A DNA stretch of 64,000 bases from Muribaculaceae bacterium Isolate-104 (HZI) (GCA_003762715.1 RIBJ01000030.1:62001-126000), one strand, 5' to 3'. Positions 1-9,968 are shown, counted from the first letter of the stretch. The notes: generated by a model not told the origin, from the sequence alone. Made by a program: numbers and translations.

Positions 1-1887
1 CATGGGCAGTAGTTTTGCGAGTGCTGCGCGGCGTCCTTCTTCGTCAGATGCGAGAATCATTTCACGCACTGCTTTGATGCGGTCGCCTTCAAAGAACATA
101 TGTTCTGTGCGGCAGAGACCGATGCCTTGTGCGCCGAAGTTGCGTGCCTGTTTTGCGTCGCGCGGGGTGTCGGCGTTGGTGCGTACGAGTGTTTTGGTGT
201 ATTTTGCCGCGAGGTTCATGATTGAGCCGAAGTCGCCGCCGAGTTCCGGTTCGGTGGTGGGCACCTGTCCGTTGTAAACTTCGCCTGTAGAGCCGTTTAG
301 TGAAATCCAGTCGCCTTCCTTGTAGATTTTGCCGCCCATTTCAACGGTCTTTTCTTTGTAGTCGATGCGGATTTCGCCGGCGCCTGATACGCAGCATTTG
401 CCCATGCCGCGAGCCACAACGGCTGCATGGCTGGTCATGCCGCCGCGCATTGTGAGGATGCCTTGTGCGACAGCCATGCCGCGAAGGTCTTCGGGAGATG
501 TTTCGATGCGTACGAGCACTACTTTCTTTTTCTTTTCAGCCCATGCTTCTGCTTCTTCGGCTGAGAATACTATTTTGCCTGTAGCGGCTCCGGGAGATGC
601 GGGGAGACCTTTTGCCACAACTTCGGCGCGTTTGAGGGCTGTTTTGTCGAACACAGGGTGGAGAAGCTCGTCGAGTTTCTGGGGTTCCATGCGGAGCAGG
701 GCGGTTTTTTCGTCGATTGCGCCTGCGCGGAGGAGGTCCATGGCTATTTTGACCATAGCGGCGCCTGTGCGTTTGCCGTTACGGGTCTGGAGCATCCAGA
801 GTTTGCCGTCCTGAATGGTGAACTCCATGTCCTGCATGTCTTTGTAGTAGTCTTCAAGGCGGTTTGCTATCGCTATGAGTTCTGCGGCGCAAACGGGCAT
901 TGATTCTTCAAGCGAGGGGTATTTTTCAGCGCGTTCTTCTTCGCTGATGCCCTGAAGGGCAGCCCAGCGGCGTGAGCCTTCAACTGTTATCTGCTGGGGT
1001 GTGCGTATGCCGGCTACAACGTCTTCGCCCTGTGCGTTGATGAGGTATTCGCCGTTGAACATGTTTTCACCGGTGGCTGCGTCACGGCTGAACGCCACGC
1101 CTGTTGCGGAGTTGTTGCCCATATTGCCGTACACCATTGCCTGTACGTTTACAGCGGTTCCCCATTCTTCGGGAATCTGGTTCATGCGGCGGTAAAGGAT
1201 GGCACGTTCGTTCATCCAGCTGTCAAATACGGCGCAGATGCCGCCCCAGAGCTGTTCCCACGCGCTGTCGGGGAAGTCTTTGCCGGTATATTCCTTAACA
1301 GCGGCTTTGAAGAGTTTTACAAGCTGCTGGAGGTCTTCTACATCAAGTTCTGTATCGAGTTTGACACCCTTCTCCTCTTTAACTTTTTCCATGATTTCCT
1401 CGAAGGGGTCTATGTCGTTTTTGCTCTTGGGTTTCATGCCGAGCACAACGTCGCCGTACATCTGCACAAATCGGCGGTAGCTGTCCCATGCGAATCTGGG
1501 GTTGCCGCTTTTTTCAGCGAGCGATGCCACGGTAGCGTCGTTCATGCCGAGGTTGAGTACGGTGTCCATCATGCCGGGCATTGATGCGCGGGCACCCGAG
1601 CGTACAGAAACGAGCAGGGGATTGGAGGGGTCGTCAAATTTCTTTCCGGTGAGGCTTTCCACATGTGCTATGGCATCCTCTACCTCTTTATTTATGCGTT
1701 TTACAACTTCGTCCTTGCCATACTCGGTGTACTCTGTGCACACTTCGGTGGTGATAGTGAATCCGGGAGGCACTGGCATGCCGAGAAGGTTCATTTCGGC
1801 AAGGTTGGCACCTTTGCCACCAAGGAGATTGCGCATCGAGGCGTTGCCTTCGGCTTTGCCGTCTCCAAACGTGTAAACTCTTTTCAT
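1..1887 (-). CDS. ppdK: Pyruvate phosphate dikinase, 3' end outside window
   Basis: PPDK interconverts pyruvate, ATP and phosphate with PEP, AMP and PPi in central carbon metabolism in the cytoplasm. The first 629 residues are present. They start MKRVYTFGDG and contain a glycine-rich ATP-grasp segment (LLGGKGANLAEM), a VSVRSGARASMPGMMDTVLN stretch, and the phospho-histidine segment GGMTSHAAVVARGMG near residue 450-465, all typical of PPDK. About 250-280 C-terminal residues (the PEP/pyruvate TIM barrel) lie beyond base 1. The ATG at 1885-1887 is the natural start, about 100 nt downstream of a candidate promoter. The neighbouring gene diverges. Identity is very secure. Only the C-terminus cannot be checked. 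Confidence 0.96.
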   Translation of the reverse strand, partial: MKRVYTFGDGKAEGNASMRNLLGGKGANLAEMNLLGMPVPPGFTITTEVCTEYTEYGKDEVVKRINKEVEDAIAHVESLTGKKFDDPSNPLLVSVRSGARASMPGMMDTVLNLGMNDATVASLAEKSGNPRFAWDSYRRFVQMYGDVVLGMKPKSKNDIDPFEEIMEKVKEEKGVKLDTELDVEDLQQLVKLFKAAVKEYTGKDFPDSAWEQLWGGICAVFDSWMNERAILYRRMNQIPEEWGTAVNVQAMVYGNMGNNSATGVAFSRDAATGENMFNGEYLINAQGEDVVAGIRTPQQITVEGSRRWAALQGISEEERAEKYPSLEESMPVCAAELIAIANRLEDYYKDMQDMEFTIQDGKLWMLQTRNGKRTGAAMVKIAMDLLRAGAIDEKTALLRMEPQKLDELLHPVFDKTALKRAEVVAKGLPASPGAATGKIVFSAEEAEAWAEKKKKVVLVRIETSPEDLRGMAVAQGILTMRGGMTSHAAVVARGMGKCCVSGAGEIRIDYKEKTVEMGGKIYKEGDWISLNGSTGEVYNGQVPTTEPELGGDFGSIMNLAAKYTKTLVRTNADTPRDAKQARNFGAQGIGLCRTEHMFFEGDRIKAVREMILASDEEGRRAALAKLLPM

Positions 1888-1994
1888 TTGTAGTTTTTTA
1901 TTATTAATAATAGTATTGAATTTTGATTTAAAGCTGTCTTTGTCCCTTCCCGACGCGACCGAGCCGGTCTGACGCGGCTATGGGCGGGGCTTTG

Positions 1995-2002
1995 CAAATG
2001 TA
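1995..2002 (-). promoter_or_regulatory. Candidate -7 box for ppdK
   Basis: On the minus strand this reads TACATTTG, matching the Bacteroidetes TAnnTTTG consensus, and gives a leader of about 100 nt before the ppdK ATG. No clear -33 element was seen. Confidence 0.45.
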
Positions 2003-2076
2003 GTGATTATATCTCAGCGGCAGAAATTATTTTTAAAGAAATTGGGTAAATGGAGTGATATTTTTCGTTTATTGAG

Positions 2077-2084
2077 TAGCTTTG
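2077..2084 (+). promoter_or_regulatory. Candidate -7 box for rlmD-like gene
   Basis: TAGCTTTG matches TAnnTTTG and lies about 30 nt upstream of the GTG start at 2115. It fits a short leader. Confidence 0.55.
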
Positions 2085-2114
2085 CACCGTATTTATCACA
2101 ATTAAGTAAAAACA

Positions 2115-3533
2115 GTGGCAAGAAAAAGAAAAGAGTTCCCTTTGCTTGAGGGTGTCGAGATAAAGGATGTGGCTGCGGAGGGCAATGCTATAGCCCGCGT
2201 GGATGAAATGGTTGTTTTTGTGCCGTTCGGTGCTCCCGGAGATATAGCCGATGTCAAGATTGACCGGAAAAAGCGCAGTTATGCCGAGGGGCATATCGAG
2301 CGTATGGTGAGTCCGTCGTCTCTGAGGGTCGAGCCTCGTTGCAGCCATTTCGGTCTTTGCGGCGGTTGCCGCTGGCAGCATCTGCCTTACAGTTTCCAGC
2401 TGGAGTGCAAGCAGCGTCAGGTAAGCGACGCTCTGCGGCGCATAGCCAAGGTTGAGATTCCGGATGTGCTGCCTATAATCGGAGCCGACCCTGTGTGGGA
2501 GTACAGGAACAAGATGGAGTACACTTTTTCCAACAAAAGCTGGCTGACATACGAGCAGATGCGCAGCGGAGAGGAGTTTCCCGACCGGGACGCGGCGGGA
2601 TTTCATATTCCCGGTGCTTTTGACAAGGTTCTTGACATTGACCGTTGTCATCTTCAGGATGATTTTTCAAACAGGTTGCGCAAGTTTGTAAAGAATTTTG
2701 GCAAATCCAACGGCTATCCTTTCTATGACCTCCGGGCTCAGAACGGTTTTCTGCGTACTCTTATGGTAAGGATGGCGTCTACCGGTCAGATAATGGCGAT
2801 GCTTGCGTTCGGCGAGGACAACAGTGAGCGTATTGAGGCGGTGATGAGCGCTGTGAAAAACGAGTTTCCGCAGATAACATCGTTGATTTATGTTGTAAAT
2901 ACCAAGCTCAATGACACTTTCGGCGATTTGCCGGTTGTCACCTACAGCGGTGCGCCTTATATAGAGGAAGAGATGGACGGACTGAAGTTCAGAGTGGGAC
3001 CGAAATCATTCTATCAGACCAATTCAAAGCAGGCTCACAGGCTGTATGAGGTGGCGAGGGATTATGCGCGTCTTACCGGAGACGAGCTGGTGTATGATTT
3101 GTACACCGGCACCGGCACCATAGCCAATTTTGTTGCCCGTCATGCCCGTCATGTGGTAGGTATAGAGTATGTGGCGGACGCGATAGAAGATGCGCGCCTT
3201 AACTCGCGGGTAAACGGCATAGACAATACCGAGTTTTATGCCGGCGATATGAAGGATGTGCTCACTTCTGAGTTTATAGACGCACACGGTCGTCCTGATG
3301 TGATGATAGTAGACCCTCCGCGGGCGGGAATGCACGGCGATGTAGTGGATGTTATTCTTAATGCGAAGCCTCGCCGTATCGTTTACGTGAGCTGCAATCC
3401 GGCAACTCAGGCACGGGACCTCGCTCTGCTGGATGTGAAGTATCGTGTAACGGCTGTGCAGCCGGTGGATATGTTTCCTCACACCCACCATGTGGAAAAT
3501 GTGGTGGCGCTGGAGTTGAGGCAAGGACTATGA
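2115..3533 (+). CDS. rlmD: 23S rRNA (uracil-5-)-methyltransferase, RlmD/RumA family
   Basis: This is a 472-residue SAM-dependent RNA m5U methyltransferase. An N-terminal TRAM-like RNA-binding domain (about residues 1-65) is followed by a Cys cluster C76-x5-C82-x2-C85 that matches the Fe-S cluster of RumA-type enzymes. The C-terminal Rossmann domain carries the SAM loop YDLYTGTGTIANF, the DPPRAGMH motif, and VSCNPAT with the catalytic cysteine near residue 428. The GTG at 2115 is chosen because MARKRKEFPLLEG fits the family N-terminus and follows a promoter. The protein is slightly longer than E. coli RlmD. Which uridine is modified (RlmD, RlmC or TrmA type) cannot be told from sequence alone. 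Confidence 0.88.
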   Translation: MARKRKEFPLLEGVEIKDVAAEGNAIARVDEMVVFVPFGAPGDIADVKIDRKKRSYAEGHIERMVSPSSLRVEPRCSHFGLCGGCRWQHLPYSFQLECKQRQVSDALRRIAKVEIPDVLPIIGADPVWEYRNKMEYTFSNKSWLTYEQMRSGEEFPDRDAAGFHIPGAFDKVLDIDRCHLQDDFSNRLRKFVKNFGKSNGYPFYDLRAQNGFLRTLMVRMASTGQIMAMLAFGEDNSERIEAVMSAVKNEFPQITSLIYVVNTKLNDTFGDLPVVTYSGAPYIEEEMDGLKFRVGPKSFYQTNSKQAHRLYEVARDYARLTGDELVYDLYTGTGTIANFVARHARHVVGIEYVADAIEDARLNSRVNGIDNTEFYAGDMKDVLTSEFIDAHGRPDVMIVDPPRAGMHGDVVDVILNAKPRRIVYVSCNPATQARDLALLDVKYRVTAVQPVDMFPHTHHVENVVALELRQGL

Positions 3534-3640
3534 TTCAGTTATTTTAGTTTTTGTTTAGCTCTTTTAGGACGGAATATATGCGTTTGCCGGTAAACCATAG
3601 TTGCCGGTGTGTTGTTATAGCTGTGACACGGATTCTGTAG

Positions 3641-3669
3641 TGACGGAATGCTGTGTCCGGCATCCGTCA
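3641..3669 (+). other. Imperfect hairpin in rlmD-mfp intergenic region
   Basis: TGACGGA..TGC pairs with GCATCCGTCA with one bulged base, and the CATCCGT unit is repeated directly just downstream. There is no U-tract. It may be a weak terminator or the 5' leader structure of the efflux operon. The remainder of 3534-3716 shows nothing recognisable. Confidence 0.3.
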
Positions 3670-3716
3670 TCCGTCAGGGATGTCTGTATAGTATTCATTA
3701 ATCATTATGCTTTAAG

Positions 3717-4901
3717 ATGGCTAAACGTTCTATTGCCTTGAGTCTTTCCAAGGCTGCGAAAATTGCCATATTGTGTGGCGTGGCAGCGATAATAGCAGGT
3801 ATTGTTATCGCGGTGTGTTTTAAATCATCTGCCTCCCACCCCCGGGAGGAGGGCGCTATTGTGAGCGTGGAGCCTGCCGAGGTGCGCGACGTAAACATTT
3901 ATGGCGAATATGTTGGGCGTATCCGAGCCCAGCAGTTTGTAGAGGTGCGTGCGAGGGTAGAGGGCTATCTTCAGAAAATGCTTTTCAAAGAGGGATCATT
4001 CATTAAAAAGGACCAGACCCTTTTCATAATAGACCCGACAATATACAGCGCACGTGTAAACAAGGCTGCGGCGCAGCTCAACAAGGCCAAGGCCATAGCG
4101 GTGAAAGCGAAGCGTGACCTTGACCGAATCCGTCCTTTGTATGAGGCCAATGCCGCGAGTCAGCTTGACCTTGACAATGCGGTTGCCGCGTACGAGGGGG
4201 CTACAGCAGATGTAGCTGTGTGCCAGGCAGACCTGACACAGGCGCAGCTAACTCTTGGCTATACGGCAGTTAAATCGCCTATAAGCGGGTATATAAGCCA
4301 GCGTTCGGCGGATATAGGCACGCTTGTGGGTCCATCGGCGCAGTCACTGCTTGCCACTGTTGTGAAAAGCGATACTGTAAGGGTGGATTTCAGCATGACG
4401 GCCCTTGATTATCTCCGTAGCAAAAGCCGCAATGTGACAATAGGCGAGGATGACAAGGAGCGCGACTGGAAGTCGACTGTCACAATAACACTTGCCGACG
4501 GCAAGGAGTATCCTTTCAAGGGTGTTGTGGATTTTGCCGACCCTCAGGTAGACCCCAAGACCGGTACTTTCAGTGTGCGTGCCGAGATGCCTAACCCCGA
4601 CCATATTCTGCTGCCCGGAGAGTTTACAAAGGTGAAACTGCTCATGGATGTGCGCGACAGTGTGGTGGTTGTGCCTCAGAAGGCTCTGACTGTGGACAAA
4701 GGCGGGGCATTTATATTTGTGGTGCGTCCCGACAGCGTTGTCGAGAAACGTTTTATAGAAACAGGTCCTGAGATAGGCAATGAGATACTTGTAGAGCGCG
4801 GTCTTGCCGGTGGCGAGAATATTGTTACCGAGGGCTTTCACAAGCTGCGCCACGGCATCAAGGTGACTCCCGTGGAGTCGGAGGCGTCTGCAAAAAAATA
4901 G
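3717..4901 (+). CDS. RND efflux periplasmic adaptor (membrane fusion protein)
   Basis: This 394-residue AcrA/MexA-type adaptor bridges the inner-membrane pump and the outer-membrane channel. It has an N-terminal membrane anchor (about residues 17-36), a biotinyl-lipoyl half (YVGRIRAQQFVEVRARVEGYL), a helical hairpin (about 95-165), the returning lipoyl half (KSPISGYISQRSADIGTLV) and beta-barrel and membrane-proximal domains. No lipobox cysteine is seen, so it is probably held by the transmembrane helix. It is the first gene of a three-gene operon and sits 26 bp before the pump. The substrate cannot be deduced. Confidence 0.93.
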   Translation: MAKRSIALSLSKAAKIAILCGVAAIIAGIVIAVCFKSSASHPREEGAIVSVEPAEVRDVNIYGEYVGRIRAQQFVEVRARVEGYLQKMLFKEGSFIKKDQTLFIIDPTIYSARVNKAAAQLNKAKAIAVKAKRDLDRIRPLYEANAASQLDLDNAVAAYEGATADVAVCQADLTQAQLTLGYTAVKSPISGYISQRSADIGTLVGPSAQSLLATVVKSDTVRVDFSMTALDYLRSKSRNVTIGEDDKERDWKSTVTITLADGKEYPFKGVVDFADPQVDPKTGTFSVRAEMPNPDHILLPGEFTKVKLLMDVRDSVVVVPQKALTVDKGGAFIFVVRPDSVVEKRFIETGPEIGNEILVERGLAGGENIVTEGFHKLRHGIKVTPVESEASAKK

Positions 4902-4927
4902 TAAAACCAATGTCTGTCTTTTGAGCT

Positions 4928-7900
4928 ATGAAGAAGAATTTTTTTCTTGACCATCCGGTATTCTCGATTGTAATATCGATTGTGATACTGATAGTCGGTG
5001 CCATTGGGCTTCTTCTTTTGCCCGTGGATCAATACCCTGACATTGTGCCCCCGGTTGTGCGTGTGAGCGCTTCGTATCCCGGCGCAGACGCGCAGACGGT
5101 TACGGAAGCGGTAGCCACTCCGATAGAGCAGGAACTGAACGGTACTCCGGGCATGATTTACATGCAGTCGTCCAGCTCGAATTCGGGCGGTTTTTCCGCG
5201 ACAGTCACATTTGACATCGGCACAGACCCCGAACTTGCCGCGGTGGATATTCAGAACCGTGTCAAGAAAGCCGAGGCGCGTCTGCCGGCAGAGGTCGTTA
5301 AAAACGGTATCTCTGTCGAGAAGGAAACCGCCAGCAAGCTGATGACTATAACAGTGCTTTCGAGCGACCCGAAATACGACGAGATATATCTGAGCAACTA
5401 TGCGACACTGAATATCATAGACATGCTCAGACGCATACCCGGAGTGGGCTCTATCCGCAATGTCGGCGGCAGATACTATGCCATGCAGGTGTGGGTGCAG
5501 CCTGACAAGCTCGCGGATCTCGGGCTAACCGTCAGTGATTTGCAAAAAGCCATTCAGGACCAGAACAGAGAGAGTGCGGCAGGTGTGCTCGGACAGGCCC
5601 CCATGAACGGCATAGACCTTACTGTTCCTATTACCGCACAGGGGCGTCTGTCTTCGGTAAGTGAGTTCGAGGACATAGTGGTGCGCGCCGACCAGAACGG
5701 CTCTCTGATAAGGATGAAAGATGTGGCGCGTATATCTCTTGAGGCTTCAAGCTATGCCACCGAGAGCGGTATAAACGGAGGCAATGCCGCCGTTCTTGAA
5801 ATTTCGATGCTTCCCGGTTCAAATGCCATAGATGTGGCTGATGCGGTGAAAAAGCAAATGAAAGAGATTAGCGACGGTTTTCCCGAGGGCATCACATATG
5901 AGATTCCGTTTGACATGACCACATATATATCGGAGTCCATACACCATGTGTACCGCACATTGTTCGAAGCGCTGATACTTGTAATAGTGGTGGTGTTTCT
6001 GTCTCTTCAGAACTGGCGTGCCACTATAATACCGGTAGTGGCGGTGCCCATATCGCTTATCGGCACTTTCGGGGTCATGCTTGTGTTCGGGTTTTCGCTC
6101 AACATGCTTACTCTGCTCGGACTCATACTCGCCATTGGCATAGTAGTGGACGATGCCATAGTTGTTGTGGAGAATGTGGACCGTATAATGAACGAGGAGG
6201 GGCTATCGCCATACGAAGCCACCCGCAAGGCTATGTCCGGGCTAAGCAGCGCGCTCATAGCCATGTCGCTGGTGCTTTGTGCCGTGTTTGTGCCGGTGAG
6301 CTTTATTCCGGGCATAACCGGTCAGCTATACAGGCAGTTCACAATAACCATAGCTGTGTCCGTGATAATATCGACAGTCGTGGCGCTGACCCTTTCACCG
6401 GTGATGTGCTCGATGTTGCTTAAGCCGGACAATGGCAAGAAAAACCGTTTTTTCACTGCGATAAACAACGGTCTTGCCAAAGGCAACAGCTTTTATTGCA
6501 GGCTTGTGCGTAAGGCGCTTGCCGCTCCGAAGCGCATGATGGCGCTCTACGGGCTTATTCTTGTGGCTATATGGCTTATGAACAGAGTACTGCCCACCAG
6601 CTTCATGCCGCAGGAGGACCAGGGATATTTCACAGTGGAACTCGAATTGCCTGAAGGCTCAACCATTGAGCGCACGCGCATAGTGACCGAGCGGGCAATG
6701 GAATGGCTAATGGCACAGCCGGATGTGGAGCATGTGCTCACTGTAGCCGGAACATCTCCGCGAGTAGGCACGAATCAGGCACACAGCCAGCTGACTGTGA
6801 TTCTGAAACCGTGGAACGAACGCAGCAACGGCAATCTTTCCACTCTGATGCAGGAAACCATGGCAGAGCTGTCGTCTTATCCGGAAAGCCGTGTATATCT
6901 TTCCACTCCGGCAATTATACCCGGGCTTGGTACTTCCGGCGGCTTTGAAATGGTGCTTGAGGCGCGTGGCAGCACTACGTACGAGGAACTCCAGGATGCG
7001 GTAGACACTTTGGTACATTATGCTTCGGCGGCACCGGAAATAAGCGGATTGTCCACATCGATGCAGAGCGACATACCGCAGCTGTATTTTGACGTTGACC
7101 GTGACAAGGCGCAGCTGCAGGGGGTCAATATGTCGGATATATTTGCCACCATGAAAGCATTCACGGGTTCCATATATGTCAACGACTTCAATATGTTCAA
7201 CCGCATATACAGAGTTTATATCCAGGCGGAGGCTCCTTACAGAGCCCGGCGCGACAATCTCAACCTGTTTTTTGTACGCGGAGCCGGCGGCACCATGATT
7301 CCCGTCACATCGCTCGGCAGCTCGCACTACACCACGGGCGCTGGTTCAGTCAAGCGGTTCAACATGTTCAATTCCGCCACTGTCACAGGCTCGGCAGGGC
7401 AGGGCTACAGTTCCGGTCAGGCTATGGCTACTCTTGAAAACATTGTAAGGGATAAGTTACCAGAAGGCATAGGAGTGGAGTGGAGCGGACTTTCCTATCA
7501 GGAAAAGCACGAAGGCGGTCAGACCGGTATAGTGTTGTTGCTCGCATTTGTGTTTGTGTTCCTGTTTCTGGCAGCCCAGTATGAAAGCTGGTCTGTGCCA
7601 CTTGCGGTGATAATATCGCTGCCGGTAGCCGGAATAGGCGCCTACCTCGGTATATGGCTTTGCGGACTTGAAAACAATATCTATTTTCAGATAGGGCTTG
7701 TAATGCTTGTGGGGCTTGTTGCCAAAAACGCAATCCTAATAGTGGAATTTGCCAAAGAGGGTGCCGACAGAGGCGAGAATCCTGCTGAAGCCGCGCTTGA
7801 GGCGGCGCATCTGCGTTTCCGTCCTATTGTTATGACCTCGTTGGCGTTTATGCTCGGTCTGCTGCCGCTTGTGTTCGCTTCAGGACCAGGCTCGGCAAGC

Positions 7901-8023
7901 CGTCAGGGCATTGGTACCGGAGTGTTTTTCGGAATGCTTGTCGCCATTACGGTCGGCATAGTGTTTGTTCCGTTCTTCTATGTCTATGTTATGAAACTCA
8001 CAAAAAAAATCGGTAAAAAATGA
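4928..8023 (+). CDS. RND family inner-membrane efflux pump (AcrB/MexB type, HAE1)
   Basis: This is a 1031-residue proton-driven drug exporter of usual family length. It has TM1 at the N-terminus (FSIVISIVILIVGAIGLLLL), two large periplasmic loops, and the TM4 proton-relay pair in LAIGIVVDDAIVVVEN (the Asp-Asp of HAE1 pumps). A second TM4-like motif, GLVAKNAILIVEFA, lies in the C-terminal half. The protein is complete and in order with its adaptor and outer-membrane factor. It overlaps the next gene by 4 bases (ATGA), so the two are translationally coupled. Substrate range is unknown. Confidence 0.95.
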   Translation: MKKNFFLDHPVFSIVISIVILIVGAIGLLLLPVDQYPDIVPPVVRVSASYPGADAQTVTEAVATPIEQELNGTPGMIYMQSSSSNSGGFSATVTFDIGTDPELAAVDIQNRVKKAEARLPAEVVKNGISVEKETASKLMTITVLSSDPKYDEIYLSNYATLNIIDMLRRIPGVGSIRNVGGRYYAMQVWVQPDKLADLGLTVSDLQKAIQDQNRESAAGVLGQAPMNGIDLTVPITAQGRLSSVSEFEDIVVRADQNGSLIRMKDVARISLEASSYATESGINGGNAAVLEISMLPGSNAIDVADAVKKQMKEISDGFPEGITYEIPFDMTTYISESIHHVYRTLFEALILVIVVVFLSLQNWRATIIPVVAVPISLIGTFGVMLVFGFSLNMLTLLGLILAIGIVVDDAIVVVENVDRIMNEEGLSPYEATRKAMSGLSSALIAMSLVLCAVFVPVSFIPGITGQLYRQFTITIAVSVIISTVVALTLSPVMCSMLLKPDNGKKNRFFTAINNGLAKGNSFYCRLVRKALAAPKRMMALYGLILVAIWLMNRVLPTSFMPQEDQGYFTVELELPEGSTIERTRIVTERAMEWLMAQPDVEHVLTVAGTSPRVGTNQAHSQLTVILKPWNERSNGNLSTLMQETMAELSSYPESRVYLSTPAIIPGLGTSGGFEMVLEARGSTTYEELQDAVDTLVHYASAAPEISGLSTSMQSDIPQLYFDVDRDKAQLQGVNMSDIFATMKAFTGSIYVNDFNMFNRIYRVYIQAEAPYRARRDNLNLFFVRGAGGTMIPVTSLGSSHYTTGAGSVKRFNMFNSATVTGSAGQGYSSGQAMATLENIVRDKLPEGIGVEWSGLSYQEKHEGGQTGIVLLLAFVFVFLFLAAQYESWSVPLAVIISLPVAGIGAYLGIWLCGLENNIYFQIGLVMLVGLVAKNAILIVEFAKEGADRGENPAEAALEAAHLRFRPIVMTSLAFMLGLLPLVFASGPGSASRQGIGTGVFFGMLVAITVGIVFVPFFYVYVMKLTKKIGKK

Positions 8024-9423
8024 AATTGCATCGTATACTTCCGATAATCTCTCTCGCAGTACTTATCGCCGCAGGCTCATCATGCTCTGCCACCCGCGAG
8101 TGCAAGCCGGCTGATGTTCCGGTGCCGGCAGAGCTTACTGGCAGAAGAGACAGCGCCTCTGTGGCTGACATCCGGTGGTGGACATTTTATACTGACAGCA
8201 CTTTGTGCCGTCTTATAAGGCTCACGCTTGACAATAACCGCGATTTCATGGGCGCGGCTGCAACTGTGAGGCAGATGAAAGCGCTGTACGGTGCGGCTAA
8301 GGCTGAACTTCTGCCGACAATTACAGCCAACGCTTATGCAAACAGGGAGACAAACCATTATAAGGATGAAAAGTTTGTCGGCGACCCTGAAATGGGAGTG
8401 AAGGCATACCTGAGCTGGGAGGCTGACCTGTGGGGCAACTTACGCTGGGGCAAAAGGAAGGGACAAGCCGCGTACCAGGCATCTGTAGAGGACTGGAGGG
8501 CGATGAAGATTACACTTATATCAGAAACCGCATCCGCCTATTTCAATCTTGTTGCTCTTGACAATGAACTCAGTATTGTGAAGCGCACTCTCGAAACCAG
8601 AAAGGAGGAGCTTGCTAAAGCGAAGCTGCGTTATGAGGGTGGACTCACATCTGAAATTACATATCTGCAGGCTCAGGTGGAGTACAATACCGCCGCATCG
8701 CTGCTCCCAGTTGTGGAAAAACGGATAGAGACAACCCAGAATGCGATAGCGCTTCTGATTGGCGCGTTGCCCGGCACCGAGATAAAAAGAGATGCCAATG
8801 CCCTTAAAACACCTTTGCCGGAGACTGTTCCGGTAGGCATTCCGTCCGAGCTGCTGCAACGCCGTCCTGATTTGAGGGCGTCGGCGGCTCAGCTTGCACA
8901 GGCTACAGCTGCCGTAGGAGTGGCGCATACCGACCGTTTTCCCAAATTGACTCTTACCCTTACAGGTGGTGTGGAGAACAATGCTTTCGCCAATCTTTTT
9001 GAATCGCCGTTTTCTTTTATGGCAGGGTCTTTTGCCGGACCGTTGTTGGATTTCGGGCGCAGGCAGAAAAAATACAAAGCTGCAGTAGCCGCCTATGACA
9101 AGGCGCGCTATGCCTATGAGCAAAAAGTGCTTGCTGCGTTCGGTGAAACGGCAAACGCAATCACCGGTTATGCCAAAGCCCGGGAAATAAACACAAAACG
9201 CACGGCTCTCAAGGATGCAGCCCGCAAGTACATGGATTTGGCTCACCTTCAGTATGCCGGAGGGAGCATCAGTTATCTTGGGGTTCTTGACGCGCAGCGC
9301 CGCTATCTTGATGCGGAAATAAGTCAAAGCAATGCGGCGCGCGACGAGATGCTTGCGCTGGTACAGCTGTACAAATCGCTTGGCGGAGGCTGGAATGTCG
9401 CCGACACAATTCCGGAGAAATAA
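8020..9423 (+). CDS. Outer-membrane efflux lipoprotein, NodT/OprM (TolC) family
   Basis: This 467-residue trimeric outer-membrane channel is the partner of the RND pump. The signal sequence ends in a lipobox-like AGSSC (Cys22), so it is probably acylated as in OprM. Two TolC repeats are visible. The usual LLQRRPDLRASAAQLAQATAAVG motif lies at about residues 280-302, and a second helical hairpin follows. Its ATG overlaps the pump stop codon. With the two upstream genes it completes a tripartite system. Confidence 0.94.
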   Translation: MKLHRILPIISLAVLIAAGSSCSATRECKPADVPVPAELTGRRDSASVADIRWWTFYTDSTLCRLIRLTLDNNRDFMGAAATVRQMKALYGAAKAELLPTITANAYANRETNHYKDEKFVGDPEMGVKAYLSWEADLWGNLRWGKRKGQAAYQASVEDWRAMKITLISETASAYFNLVALDNELSIVKRTLETRKEELAKAKLRYEGGLTSEITYLQAQVEYNTAASLLPVVEKRIETTQNAIALLIGALPGTEIKRDANALKTPLPETVPVGIPSELLQRRPDLRASAAQLAQATAAVGVAHTDRFPKLTLTLTGGVENNAFANLFESPFSFMAGSFAGPLLDFGRRQKKYKAAVAAYDKARYAYEQKVLAAFGETANAITGYAKAREINTKRTALKDAARKYMDLAHLQYAGGSISYLGVLDAQRRYLDAEISQSNAARDEMLALVQLYKSLGGGWNVADTIPEK

Positions 9424-9438
9424 AGGTGGCAGACACCA

Positions 9439-9894
9439 TCATTCAGGTACCTCGCCGCTATTGGCAAGAGACGAGTTGTAGTATCTCGCGTCGTCAGAAA
9501 TCTCTCTGCCGATATACGCGGGCAGGGCAATACTCTCGTCGGGGCTGTCAAGCTCTATTTCCGCTACTACAAGACCGGCGAGCGCTCCGTGAAACACATC
9601 TATCTCCCACCTGCCGTCGCGGTAGCGTGTCTTGTCTATGACCGGAGACGTGTCGCATTCCTCAATCATTTCCCGTGCATCTTGCTCGGGAATCTCGTAC
9701 TCCCATTCGCAACGTTCAATTCCGTGGTTGCGGCTTTTGACTGTTATGAAAGCGCGGCTCCCGGCAATGCGAAGCCTTACTGTAGAGTCGGGGTTGGTGT
9801 TCAAATACGTCTGTACAAATCTTGTGCCTTCGCCGCAATGTTCGCGCCAGGACTCGTCTTTTACTAAAAACTTGCGTTCTGTTTCCTTTGCCAT
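9439..9894 (-). CDS. CYTH domain protein (class IV adenylate cyclase/triphosphatase superfamily)
   Basis: This 151-residue single-domain protein opens MAKETERKFLVK, carrying the ExExK signature (E-T-E-R-K) of the CYTH triphosphate tunnel fold. Further alternating charged strands follow (TVRLRIAG, AFITVKSR, CEWEYEIP, WEIDVFHG, VVAEIEL), which line the tunnel. Bacterial stand-alone CYTH proteins usually hydrolyse inorganic triphosphate or related compounds. The actual substrate is not shown here. The start at 9894 is preferred over upstream extension because it places ETERK at the N-terminus and follows a candidate promoter at 9918-9925. Confidence 0.88.
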   Translation of the reverse strand: MAKETERKFLVKDESWREHCGEGTRFVQTYLNTNPDSTVRLRIAGSRAFITVKSRNHGIERCEWEYEIPEQDAREMIEECDTSPVIDKTRYRDGRWEIDVFHGALAGLVVAEIELDSPDESIALPAYIGREISDDARYYNSSLANSGEVPE

Positions 9895-9917
9895 GACAAT
9901 ATGTTTGTTGACCGAAC

Positions 9918-9925
9918 CAAAATTA
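9918..9925 (-). promoter_or_regulatory. Candidate -7 box for CYTH gene
   Basis: Reads TAATTTTG on the minus strand, about 24 nt upstream of the ATG at 9894. It stands back to back with the gluQ promoter. Confidence 0.45.
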
Positions 9926-9956
9926 GCAATAATTTCCGACACAGGGATATATTGAT

Positions 9957-9964
9957 TAATTTTG
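9957..9964 (+). promoter_or_regulatory. -7 box almost abutting the gluQ start codon
   Basis: TAATTTTG ends only 4 nt before the ATG at 9969. Transcription normally begins about 5-8 nt after this box, so the mRNA would be leaderless or nearly so. Confidence 0.5.
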
Positions 9965-9968
9965 GCGC